NCBI GenBank assembly: GCA_009991595.1
Contig: JAACVK010000024.1
Coordinates: forward strand, 1-64,000
DNA: 64,000 nt
Source: a bacterium
GTDB lineage: Bacteria > Bdellovibrionota > UBA2428
Direction: 5' to 3'
Below, in pieces: positions 44,511 through 55,100 of the stretch; positions within the stretch are counted from its first letter, which is position 1; each line of letters begins with the position of its first letter. A model generated the notes under the pieces. The model made no database searches. It worked only from the letters and a program-made list of their open reading frames with translations, and was not told where the DNA came from. A program made the translations under genes and the position numbers.

Positions 44511-45965
44511 ATGGATGTAAGTTTTATAGATGCTTCGATTATCTCTGTGTATTGCGTTGTTTTGATTTTGGTTGCGCTTTGGTGTTCTAGAAAAATCAAG
44601 AATCAAAAACAATACTATGTCGGTGATCAAAGTATTAAACCCTACCACATTGGATTTTCTGTTGCGGCCACCGATGTGGGTGGGGGGTTTTCCATTGGTC
44701 TTGGTGCATTGGGTTTTACCATGGGAATCTCTGGCTCTTGGTTGTTGTTTTCGGGGTTGCTTGGGGCTTTTCTTTCTGCGGTGTTCTTTATTCCTAGGTT
44801 AAAGCTTCTAGAGAAGAAACACTCTTTGATGAGTTTTCCTCAGTTGTTTGAGTCGCGCTATGGAAAAACGGCGGCTGCCTTGGCTGCGTTGATATCTATC
44901 GTTGGCTATGTGGGCTTTACCTCTTCGCAGTTGATTGCTGGATCAAAATTGAGCACTGTGATCGCTCCAGAATTTACTTCGACTCAGATATTGTGCTTTT
45001 TAGCTTTGTTGGTCACTTTTTACACGGCAATGGGTGGTTTTGCAGCTGTGGTCTACACGGATAGCATTCAATGGTTTGTTCTTTTGTTCGGATTAACTTT
45101 TTTCGCATTGCCTATGGCTTTCATGCGGGTGGGGGGGCTTGAGGGCCTACAGGCATCTCTGCCCGAAGGTTTTCTAAACCCTTTCAATATTTCGATCAAA
45201 CAGTTCTGGAATTGGATGGTGGCCATCGTTCCAATTTGGTTTGTTGCGATGACTCTCTATCAACGAGTTTTTGCATGCAAAAATGTTAAAGATGCTCAAA
45301 GAGCTTGGTATATAGCAGGCTTTTTGGAATGGCCTGGAATGGCTTGTGTGGGTGCTTTGTTGGGTTTAATCTCTAAGGCTGCCTTAGAGCAGGGCCTTTT
45401 CACTTCCATTGCTGTGGGGGTGGAGATTGATCCGGAATTAGCCATTCCCTTGCTGTTGAAAAATATTCTACCGATAGGAGTATTGGGTCTGGTATTTGCT
45501 GCCTATTTGTCGGCAGTTTTATCTACTGCGGATAGTTGTCTAATGGCTGCTTCCGGAAATTTATTAAGTGATGTCTTAGAGAAAGTTTTCAAGAAGAGTT
45601 CATGGAGCCAATCACAGTTTTTATATATTTCAAAGCTGTGCACATTGGCTCTTGGTCTCATTTCACTAATTATTGCTGTGAATTTTAAAAGTGCATTGAG
45701 CTTGATGCTTTATTCTTATTCTTTCATGATCTCGGGCTTAACTGTTCCTGCCATAGCTGCTGTGTTAAAAACTCGTTTTTCACAAAAAGCAGCCATCTCC
45801 GCAATGCTTGGGGGAGGAGTGACTACCGTCGTATTGTCTCAGGCCCATTTTTCTCCCTATCTGTTTGGCTTGGATGCTAACACCTATGGATTGATTGTAT
45901 CGTTTATGTTTTTCGTCGTGATCAATCGTTTTAGCGAAAACTCCAAGAGGGATATGATTTTTTAA
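44511..45965 (+). CDS. Sodium:solute symporter family transporter
   Basis: 484 residues, about 13 membrane segments. The region AATDVGGGFSIGLGALGF and later FYTAMGGFAAVVYTDSIQW and VLSTADSCLMAASGNLLSDV are hallmarks of the SSS family (PutP-like). It imports a small solute with Na+ (substrate unknown). A weak Shine-Dalgarno AAAGGTG precedes ATG 44511. Its stop overlaps the stop of the convergent GGDEF gene by 3 bases. Confidence 0.9.
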   Translation: MDVSFIDASIISVYCVVLILVALWCSRKIKNQKQYYVGDQSIKPYHIGFSVAATDVGGGFSIGLGALGFTMGISGSWLLFSGLLGAFLSAVFFIPRLKLLEKKHSLMSFPQLFESRYGKTAAALAALISIVGYVGFTSSQLIAGSKLSTVIAPEFTSTQILCFLALLVTFYTAMGGFAAVVYTDSIQWFVLLFGLTFFALPMAFMRVGGLEGLQASLPEGFLNPFNISIKQFWNWMVAIVPIWFVAMTLYQRVFACKNVKDAQRAWYIAGFLEWPGMACVGALLGLISKAALEQGLFTSIAVGVEIDPELAIPLLLKNILPIGVLGLVFAAYLSAVLSTADSCLMAASGNLLSDVLEKVFKKSSWSQSQFLYISKLCTLALGLISLIIAVNFKSALSLMLYSYSFMISGLTVPAIAAVLKTRFSQKAAISAMLGGGVTTVVLSQAHFSPYLFGLDANTYGLIVSFMFFVVINRFSENSKRDMIF

Positions 45966-47611
45966 GCCACTTTTGATCGAGAAAACTTTCCTTGGAATGA
46001 GTAAGATCGATCCCCACCAGAGTGTTTGGCCTCGTTTAGAGCCTTGGCCGCACATTTTATTGCTTGATCTAAGTTTTCTAGTTCGTTGCTAGCCAAGTTT
46101 GCGATGCCAATGCTAGTGGTTGTACTCATGCTTAGCTTTTCTTTGTCGAGCACTCCAATGTTTAAGTAGGCAACCACTTCTCTGATCTTTTCTGCTTGCT
46201 CCATTGCTTTTTCTAGGTTGGTTTCGGGCATGACAATGAAAAACTGCTTTGCCGAGTATCTGGCTGCAAAGTTTGTGATGGGAAGAATATCATCGATTGT
46301 TTTACCAACGACTTTGATGACTTCACTGCTTTGATCGGTGCCATAGGAGTCGCTAATCTGATCAAAGAAGTCTAGTTCAATCATTAGTATCGAAAGGTCT
46401 CGATTGTTTTGTTTTGCTAGTTCAAAGGCCCGAGGGGCATGATCATCGAAATATTTTCGATTCTTTAATCCGGACAAAAAGTCCTTTGATATTTCGATGT
46501 TTACCTTTTCGATTTCCATTTGCTTAGCGCTCAACTGTAAGGAGAGTCTTCGAAATTGTTTTGATAGCTCGCCAAGTTCGTCGCTCGAATTCACCCCTTC
46601 ATTCGAGAAGAAATTTCCTGCTGAAATCTCTTCAACAAGTCGTCTGAGTTTGCCAAAGGACCCAGACATTTTTCGAATGAACAACATGGAGATTATGATT
46701 GCAAGGCTTGCTAGTATGACTGCAAGGAGCGTGAAGTCGATATACATTTCATCATTTTTACCTAGTGCTTTGTCTTTTGAAACAGACACGATTAAGGCCA
46801 ATCGAGGGCTTAGCTTGTGAAATCCGCCGAGATATTCTGCTCCAGATTCCGACGTATATTCCATGCTTCCTTCTCCAGCAGGTGTTTCTCGAGAGGCTGT
46901 GATGATTGGATGATCTAAGTCGAAGCGTTTACCTTTGAAGCGTGCACGATCAGCAACATACATTCCACTTTGTAAGTCCACAAAGGCTACGTTGCCGCCA
47001 GGAATCTGTGAAAGTCTATCAACAAGCGCCGTTCCCGAAAAGTTAAAGTTTATCAAAAGACTAGGGCTTCGAATAATGTAGCTAATTCCCGGATTAGAAG
47101 GTTCAGAAATCATAAAGCGAAGTTCGCCAACAGGAAAGTTCTTAAGCTCCTCGGTGAATTTTGAAAAATTTTCTTCCTTAGCGTTGGAACGTCCTTCTTT
47201 TGGCCGTTGCCAGTTAAAGAGCAAACGACCTTTAGGGTTGAAAACAGCCACTCGGGATAGGTCGCTTAGGGTTTCAAATTGTGAGCTTAGTAGAACTTTG
47301 CTCTTAGCGGAAAAGCCATGGGATTCCATTTGCTGTGAAGTATTGAGGATGGCGGCTTTATAGGAGTTCAATAGGTCTTTTACACTCTGCCCAACCGAAG
47401 ATCCAAACAAGTTGCGAATATAGTGGACCTGTTTAATTTTATTTTCTTGGAACTTGAAGCCGACATACACTCCGTAAAGCCCGAGTGAAATTATGGTGGA
47501 TAACGAGAAGAGAATCGCAATTTTGATAGCCCAAGTGAATCGAAAGTTTTTTTTCACTGAATCTGGAGAATCCTTCCTCATGTATAGCTCATCGGCTAGA
47601 TTAGACTGCAA
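45962..47611 (-). CDS. Membrane sensor protein with degenerate GGDEF domain
   Basis: 549 residues (ATG 47581 is an alternative start). Two membrane helices (~28-50 and ~285-305) flank a periplasmic ligand-sensing domain, followed by HAMP (~308-360), a coiled coil and a GGDEF fold (~380-540). The catalytic GGDEF is replaced by SAKQF (residues 453-457), and the upstream metal-binding DxD reads ELD. It is therefore probably not a cyclase but a c-di-GMP/GTP-binding or scaffold sensor. The divergent FecR-domain gene starts 56 bases away. Confidence 0.85.
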   Translation of the reverse strand: MQSNLADELYMRKDSPDSVKKNFRFTWAIKIAILFSLSTIISLGLYGVYVGFKFQENKIKQVHYIRNLFGSSVGQSVKDLLNSYKAAILNTSQQMESHGFSAKSKVLLSSQFETLSDLSRVAVFNPKGRLLFNWQRPKEGRSNAKEENFSKFTEELKNFPVGELRFMISEPSNPGISYIIRSPSLLINFNFSGTALVDRLSQIPGGNVAFVDLQSGMYVADRARFKGKRFDLDHPIITASRETPAGEGSMEYTSESGAEYLGGFHKLSPRLALIVSVSKDKALGKNDEMYIDFTLLAVILASLAIIISMLFIRKMSGSFGKLRRLVEEISAGNFFSNEGVNSSDELGELSKQFRRLSLQLSAKQMEIEKVNIEISKDFLSGLKNRKYFDDHAPRAFELAKQNNRDLSILMIELDFFDQISDSYGTDQSSEVIKVVGKTIDDILPITNFAARYSAKQFFIVMPETNLEKAMEQAEKIREVVAYLNIGVLDKEKLSMSTTTSIGIANLASNELENLDQAIKCAAKALNEAKHSGGDRSYSFQGKFSRSKVA

Positions 47612-47667
47612 GCTTAGAACATAACTTTGACTCTTGAGGAAACAGGGAAATCAACCGACTAGTCTTT

Positions 47668-49047
47668 GTGAAATGGATTTTACCAAGCTCAAGTGGGCCT
47701 AGTTTTGGCAGTGAGGACTCTTGGCGTTTACCTTTGCACATTGCCGTCATCGTTTTGACGTTTTCAGCCGTTTTGTTTGCGGTTAACAATTTCCTAAAAA
47801 TACAAGCGATCGAGTCAGGGCCTGTTGTAGGAACGGTTGAGATTCTCGCGGGAGAGGCCGAGAGAAAGAGTCGTTTTTCTTTCGACTTTGAACGCATTCA
47901 AAATGAAGATCTCTTATACGCGGGAGATAGCCTTTATGTAGGAAAGGGCTCTAGAGCAAAGCTGACTTTAGACAACGGGTCGAGCTTCGAGCTGGCTGAA
48001 GGTTCGATGGTAACTCTCAAATTGATAGAGGATTCTCTCTATAAGAATTACGACCTTCGGTTATTCACTGGTGTTCTAAAATACTTAAGAGGGGTTGATG
48101 GTGACGTTAAGTCCTCACGGTTGCTGTTGACCGTATCTGAAGACATTAAAGTTAATTTGTCGAAACACGAGGCCCTTGAGCTTGCTTATAGTGAGCGGGG
48201 TCCCGATGGAGTTTTCGAAGTTAAACAGGCTGATTTTCCTGTAGTTCTTGAGAAGAATTATTTTGATCGGATCGTAAAACATCGAGTTGAAGTTGCGCGC
48301 TTGGGAAGAGAGCAAAAAGAAAACTCTGAGAAAGCTCGCCTCGCCTGGATGGCATCGAGAACTCTTGCGAGTGATGGTTTTTTTGAGCCTATCAATGATT
48401 TTACGGTGGCGTTGCCGCGGCCAAGGACACCACTGGGTGGTCTCTGGTTTAAGAACCGGTGGGGCTTTTTTGGTCAGTTAGGAAATTCAATTGTTACCCA
48501 GCAGATAAGAAACACGAGCGTTCAAAGCGGGGTGGGCGAATCCAGACAAGTGGCTCTTAGGGCTGGTGTTGGTGCATGGTATGGCAACTTCGTTGCGGAA
48601 GGCCATTGGCGTCAACGTTTGATCAATACAACTGATGATAACTTTTCGCCGAGATGGCTTCAGGCCTTTGGAGGTTTGCACTTTCCGCTCGGCAGATTTT
48701 TGTATTCGACGGCACACTTAACTTTGTTAGGTGGGTTTGAAAGATACGATAACCAAGGTGGTTCAAACACGTCGGTTTATCTGTCGGGGTATGGTAGTCC
48801 GGTGGCCGGATTTAGAACGCGCTTTGTGTTTAATGAACGATTTGAAACGGGCGGCGACTTTTATGCAACCCTTTTCGCCAATGGATATAAGAGCTTTGTA
48901 CAGGGGGATGTTCGATACTGGCTTGATCGTCGCTGGTCGATTGGCGCTGGGTATTGGGTGGACATTGCGAAGATTCAGTTAAGAAATAATTCGGTCTTTG
49001 AAGAGCGATCCTACGCTCTCGAATCTTACTTGCGATACGTCTATTAG
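47668..49047 (+). CDS. FecR-domain protein with C-terminal beta-barrel-like region
   Basis: 459 residues. A membrane helix (~25-43) leads to a FecR-type beta domain (~55-150: GTVEILAGEAE, EDLLYAGDSLYVGKGSRAKLTL, GSSFELAEGSMVTL). A charged linker (~170-235) follows and then ~220 residues of alternating beta-strand sequence ending in YLRYVY, as in an outer-membrane barrel (FGQLGNSIVTQQIR, RWLQAFGGLHFPLGRF). It would bridge inner membrane, periplasm and possibly outer membrane; no sigma factor or TonB receptor gene is adjacent, so classical FecR signalling is unlikely. It ends at the direct repeat preceding the giant lipoprotein gene. Confidence 0.75.
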   Translation: MKWILPSSSGPSFGSEDSWRLPLHIAVIVLTFSAVLFAVNNFLKIQAIESGPVVGTVEILAGEAERKSRFSFDFERIQNEDLLYAGDSLYVGKGSRAKLTLDNGSSFELAEGSMVTLKLIEDSLYKNYDLRLFTGVLKYLRGVDGDVKSSRLLLTVSEDIKVNLSKHEALELAYSERGPDGVFEVKQADFPVVLEKNYFDRIVKHRVEVARLGREQKENSEKARLAWMASRTLASDGFFEPINDFTVALPRPRTPLGGLWFKNRWGFFGQLGNSIVTQQIRNTSVQSGVGESRQVALRAGVGAWYGNFVAEGHWRQRLINTTDDNFSPRWLQAFGGLHFPLGRFLYSTAHLTLLGGFERYDNQGGSNTSVYLSGYGSPVAGFRTRFVFNERFETGGDFYATLFANGYKSFVQGDVRYWLDRRWSIGAGYWVDIAKIQLRNNSVFEERSYALESYLRYVY

Positions 49048-49067
49048 TTAAGGTTTTGTTAAGGTTT
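49047..49067. promoter_or_regulatory. Direct repeat GTTAAGGTTT with 11-base period before giant lipoprotein gene
   Basis: GTTAAGGTTT occurs at 49047-49056 and again at 49058-49067. Read on the minus strand, the core is CTTAAC-N5-CTTAAC, the same as the site at 41566. It lies 110 bases before the giant lipoprotein ATG and directly after the FecR gene stop. AT-rich sequence (TTTAATTATATTTTC) follows. Probably an OmpR/PhoB-type regulator site. Confidence 0.45.
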
Positions 49068-49176
49068 AATTATATTTTCAACAAATCAATAAAGTGGTTA
49101 TATCTTAACTCGACCCAGGTTAGTGAATGTCCGATAAATAGGGAGTTAGGCTATTTAACATAAAAAAGGGATGTTC

Positions 49177-52100
49177 ATGGAACGTAATGGGCTTGAAGCT
49201 TCAAAAAAACTAGGGGTGTTGCTTCTTGGTTTAGTTTGGCTTTTGTCTGCCTGCGGAGAGGTTTCTGTCAGTGGTTCTGAGAATCTTGATGGACAACCCG
49301 CAGGGACAGAGGATCCAACTATAATCTTTCTTTCAATCGATCCTTCCACTTTCTCCACCTCAGACACAACTCCCACAATCTCGGGAGCCACCGGTAATAA
49401 TGCAGACGTTGTAATTCTGTATTCAAACTCTAGTTGTTCAATGGAATTAGTTCGTGGCTCCGCAACGGCTTTCGGAACGAGCGGCCTCACAGCCACAGTG
49501 AGTAGCAATTCAGTTACTCAAATTTACGGAAAGGCATTTCGAAGTTTTGGCGATTTCGAGAATCAAGTCGCCTCAGATTGTACTTATCTTGTAACTTACA
49601 CTCACAGTTCTGGTGGGCCGGATGTCCCTGGGATAGTCTTGAACACTCCGGCGACCTCGCCAAGTAATTCAGACGACACGCCTACATTTGATGTTGATCT
49701 AGAGACTGGAGCTACTTTTGAGTCTCAAGTAATCACGACTCTAACTCTTCATTCTGACTCCGCGTGTAGCTCTGGTGCCTTGGCTACCTTGAACAACCCT
49801 ACAGGAACTTCAGTTCAAATAACAGCCAGTGCTCAAGCAGCAGATTCTATCGTTACCTATTATGTCAAAGCGGACAAAGGATTTGGTTTATCCTCTTGTT
49901 CTCTTGCGCACGGAACTGTAGGCAAAAGAATGGTCAGCTATGAATATGACCCGACTCCTCCGAGCTATCCAAACATCGTATTGCAATCACCAGCCTCAAG
50001 CCCAGGTGCGGACGACACTCCAGCCTTCACTGTTACAGTGGATGGTGGCAGTAACTTCACTATTGCCGACTGGTCACGCATTGATCTATACGCTAGTCAG
50101 GATTGTAGCGGATCGAGCATTGCCAACAACGCCTCGCTCACTGGCGCCGACACTTCAGTTATTTTGACTGCCGGGTCTAGCATCGGCGCCTCAGGCACCT
50201 ATGAATTTTCAGTCAAAGCCACTGACGATGTCGGTAACACCATCTGTTCGTATGCCGAAGGCAGCTCAGAAGCTGATCTAGATTTTGAAACTTACGAACT
50301 TGACACTACCCCACCGGCCTTCCCTCAAATTGCTCTAAACTCTCCTGCCACTTCACCCAACACGGATGACACCCCAACCTTTGTTCTAACTCTGGAAGGC
50401 GCTGGCAATTTTGTAAGCACCGACATGATTACGCTTCACGAAACAGCAGATTGCTCGGATGGCGCTGTTGCTACTAAGACAAGTGTTGCGGCCGATTCTA
50501 CAACAATCACCCGTGCAAGTGGCATGAGCGAGGGCACTCTTGTTTTTAGGGTTAAGGTCACCGATTTAGCTGGTAACTCAACCTGTTCGGATGACGATCC
50601 CGACAATGATGGAGAAGCTAATGACTATGCTACCTACGAATATGACAACACTCCTCCCGTATATCCCACAATTGCTTTAAACACTCCTTCCACATCTCCA
50701 GGAAATGACTCCACTCCAGCTTTTGAAGTGGGTCCTGAAACTGGATCCTCCGCGGCCTCTGATACGTTCGAACTCTTTGCCTCAACTAATTGTTCAGGAA
50801 GCGCATTGGATACGGAAACAGGTTCAGCCGTTACGTTGTATTATCCTGAGGTTGGTGGGGGCGATGCTCTTTCCGAAGGCAGCTATACATTTACGGTAAA
50901 GGTCACGGATGTTGCCGGAAATACAGTGTGTTCAGCGGATGATCCTGATGCCGACGGAAACGGTGATGATTATGTAACCTATGTCTACGACAACACTCCT
51001 CCTGATGAGCCAGAGATCATGATTGCCATTCCTGGCACTTCTCCAAGCACAGACTCTACACCGAGCTTCACGGTCAGCCTTGAAGAAGACGGAAATATTT
51101 TAAGCACTGACACGGTTGGCATCCACAGCAACGACACGTGTACGAACTTGGTGAGCGCGTCGGTTTCGGGCGAGGACGATGCAAGCTTAGACATCGAAAT
51201 CACGACGGCTCAAGCGGTTGATACAACCGTGAACTATTATGCTTTGGTGACGGATGCTGCCGGTAACTCTACCTGCTCGGAAACCCACGGAACTTCGGGT
51301 GATGGCACTAGCTACGCTGCGCACGACTACGACAATACGCCTCCGCCAGCACCAGAGATTGCTCGTAAATCCGGGCAAGGCACGCCTTCCAATGACGAGC
51401 AGCCGCAGTTCACAGTAAACCTAGAAGGTGGCGATACTTTTGCTACGCATGGGGTAGTTGAAATTAAAATATTTGATCAAGCAGCTTGTGCGGGTAATGA
51501 AGTCGGAGGCGACGCCTCGCTTTCGAGTAATTATACAAACATAACTCGTGACACGGGCACTTCTGAAGGCACTACAAGCTATAGCGCTCAGACAATAGAT
51601 GATGCTGGGTTGACCACCTGTTCTAGTGAACACTCGACGGATAGCGCCACCGAAGGAGTGGGATACGCTAATCATTTGTATGACAATACATCTCCTACTT
51701 GGACCGATAGCTTGAGTTTAAGTGATACAGTTTACGGTTCTAAAACAGAAACCCCTACTTTTACTTACACCAGCAATGCAAGTGACCCTAACAGTGGGTC
51801 GGGCATTGCAGGGTATGAATACGCTATCGACTTAAAGTCTGGCACTTGCGATAGCGCGACACCTGATGTAGTCGACTGGACGACTGCTCCCGCCAGTGGC
51901 AACGAAATTAGTGGATTGAGCTTAACCTATGGCAACACTTATTGCTTTATGATGCGTGCTGTAGATAACGTTGGCTTCTATTCTAGTGTTGTTAGCGAAG
52001 AGTGGGAGGCAAACTTAGTTGTTACGGTTGCCGCTCGCTATAGTAACGCGACAGATTGGATGGATTATGTGAAGAGTGATTCCGCTCTTAGTGAAACCTT

Positions 52101-55100
52101 TACCTCTACCAATGCTGCTTGTGATGCGACCGAAACAAATAGAGTAGATTGTAGGCATGGCGGTGAATATAGAAAGGTTGAAGTAACTTTTGAAAGTAGC
52201 TGTGCGGGCTTAGGTATGACCGATAATCTAAGTGCCTTTGATTGGACTTGTGATGACGGTGGTGCCAATGTGGTTTTCTACGGTGTTCTTAAAAGTGCTA
52301 AGCGTCTAAAAGACCTGATTGATTTTGCGACACCCGCGTTTTTGGATAATTATGTAACTTTAACGGGTTGTGTGGATTGCTCTCCAAATATCACTTCCAC
52401 GGCTGGAGCTTGGTGGAGCAATACGGTAACAGAGCTTCCTGATAACAGTGGCGGTGCAGGCTCTTTCGAAATCTTAGCAACCTCGGGCACAATTTATACT
52501 TTAGATAGCACAAGAAACACTGCGGGCTACGGAATCAACGCTAGCAAAGTGGCTATAGTGATCGATTCTGATGCCATTCTCGAATGGGACGACAGCAGTG
52601 CTACGAATTCAACCTATTGCGGAACAAGCAAAAGCTGTGTTATCGGAGCTAATTCGACGAATCACTTTTTGTGGATTGAAGGCGCTTTAGACGCCGATGG
52701 CGCAAGCAATCCAGCTCATCGCGGAATGAATTTATACAATAACTATTTTGTTCGAGTGCCCTACTTAGTCATCACCGAAGCTCTGGAAACTGGACTCTAT
52801 ACCTTCCTTTTAAAATACACCACAATAGGCTCAATTAGCGTCAATGGCGATATCGGCGGAATTGATAGGGTCACCCTTAAAGGGGTAGATTTCAATAATT
52901 CTACAGACGTTATAGTGAGCGAGCTTAGCACATTTGATGTTGGTTCAGTTTATAATACGAGCTACGGGCTAAATCTCCCCGCCTCAAACACCTCCATGGT
53001 GTTTGGCAACATCACCTCGACAGACGACACTGGCTATGGTGTAGTTATTATAGCAGAGAACACCAACGTAACTGGCACCATCACTGTTTCAGGCACCTCT
53101 GGGCAGGGTCTTTATGTAACAGGGAACTCATCTACATTAGGAACGATTAATGTTTCAAATATTGCCAAAGTGGGTCAGAGGGCTATCAACTTAAGTGTAA
53201 GCGACAGTAGTTTTGGTCCCATCACAGTCACGGGCGATACTGGCGATACTCTTCTAAGCACCGGTGATAGTCTTTATCTAAGTGGCTCAAATAACACTTT
53301 CGACGATATAACTATATCACAGACTGGGGATGCTTCCGCGGACACCGCCTTTACATTCACAAATGGAGGTGGAAACATCTTTAACGGAGACATCACCGTT
53401 CACAACAACACAGGCAAAGGTCTTCATGTTTGGTCAACCTCGTCTGCTTCGACCTTTAACGGCGCCATAACAGCTTACTCCAATGGAGGCACTGGGGTCA
53501 CCGTCACCACAAGTGGTCACACTTTTAATGAAAGCATTGCTTCTTACTCCAACGGCGCCGGCGGGGTATCTGTTACCTCATCTAACAATATCTTCAATGG
53601 AGATGTATTAGTTTATGATAATTCTGGTACTGCTAGCACTGGTTTCGGCTTGTCTTTAAGTTCTACAGCAGCTAGCAATGAATTTTCGAATGTTCTTTCT
53701 TACGGCAACTATGCTACCGCTGTAAATTTAGGGTCGACTGGCATTGGAAATGCCATCTATGGCCTTTCAGCGTTTAACAACGGCTGTGGTGTGAATGTTT
53801 CGTCTTCCGGCGGAGTGCTCAGTAATTTTACGATTGCCAACAATGGGAAAACAGTTTGTAGTGGTAACAATCATGGCTTGAGAATTGCCGCTAGTCGAAA
53901 TGTTTTTACAAATGGAAGTATAATCGGCAGTGCTAACAACGGGGTTTATATACAGTCGGGCATCGATAACATCTTCAATGCGGTAACTATCTCAAACAAT
54001 GCTAGTCACGGTTTAGTGAAGCGAGCGGGTGCATCACTATTTGCGAATATCTTAGTAGCTAATAACGGTGGTAGAGGAGTTCAGCTTACAGGTGCAGATA
54101 GAACGACATTTTTGAATCTTGCCACTTTTGACAATTCATCTCACGGCATAGGAGAACAATCTAATGCAAGTTATGGAGTAGGTTTACACGGGTTTTTAAA
54201 AATAGGAAAAGCGGGGTCCGTAGATTGTTCTGGTATTGCAGCATCGGACTTCTTAACAACTACTACTTGTACCAGCTCAGGCACTAACGGAAGCACGGAT
54301 TGGAAGGGCATCCCTTATTTGATGAGTGCGAATTTGATTCGAGATACTTCATCTCCTTATACAATTGCTTCGACATTTGTAGGTAAGGTAACAACTGATG
54401 ACACAGTTAACTCCAGTGATAGCAGTGGCACTGCAACCTACGATGTAAGTCTGGATTGGTTTGGCTTTCAGAACGATTTCCGTGCTTGGGGTCGTGACGG
54501 TAGCGCATTCCCCAACAGCGACAATCAAGGACTATGTGTCTCAGGAGATTGCCGCATATGGGATATGAGCCTGCATCGAGATGATTCCGTTATATTAAAC
54601 CTAAGTGGCAACGGAACCACAGAAAACTCATCTTCTTACATAAAAGAAGGAGAGGATATTGCTGCGATCGGTGGTAATGATAACGGAATTTGTGAAAGCG
54701 GAGAGAGCTGTTTAGGTAATGGCAACGGTGTTTGTGAAAGCGGAGAATTATGCACAAACTCTTTTGAGGCAGGAGCCCCTTGTCCATCTGAAGTCGACGG
54801 AGATCAATATATAGACTCAGTCTACTTAGATAAAACATCTGCACATAGCAAATGGAATAATGCTGTGCCTGTCGTAGAAATTGCTGGAGATGGTGATGGT
54901 ATATGCGAGACTTCTGAAGCTTGTGAAGACGACCCGGTAGACAGCGTGTGTGATGATGGCGAACAGTGCGTTCAAAGGTTTTTGAAAAATGCCTTTGAAA
55001 TTACAGGTGACAGCATAGGTGATGACGACGGGCTTTGCGAGGCAGATGAGGCATGCGTTTACACACCTAACGTGGGCGCATACCAAGGCCATGGCCCACT

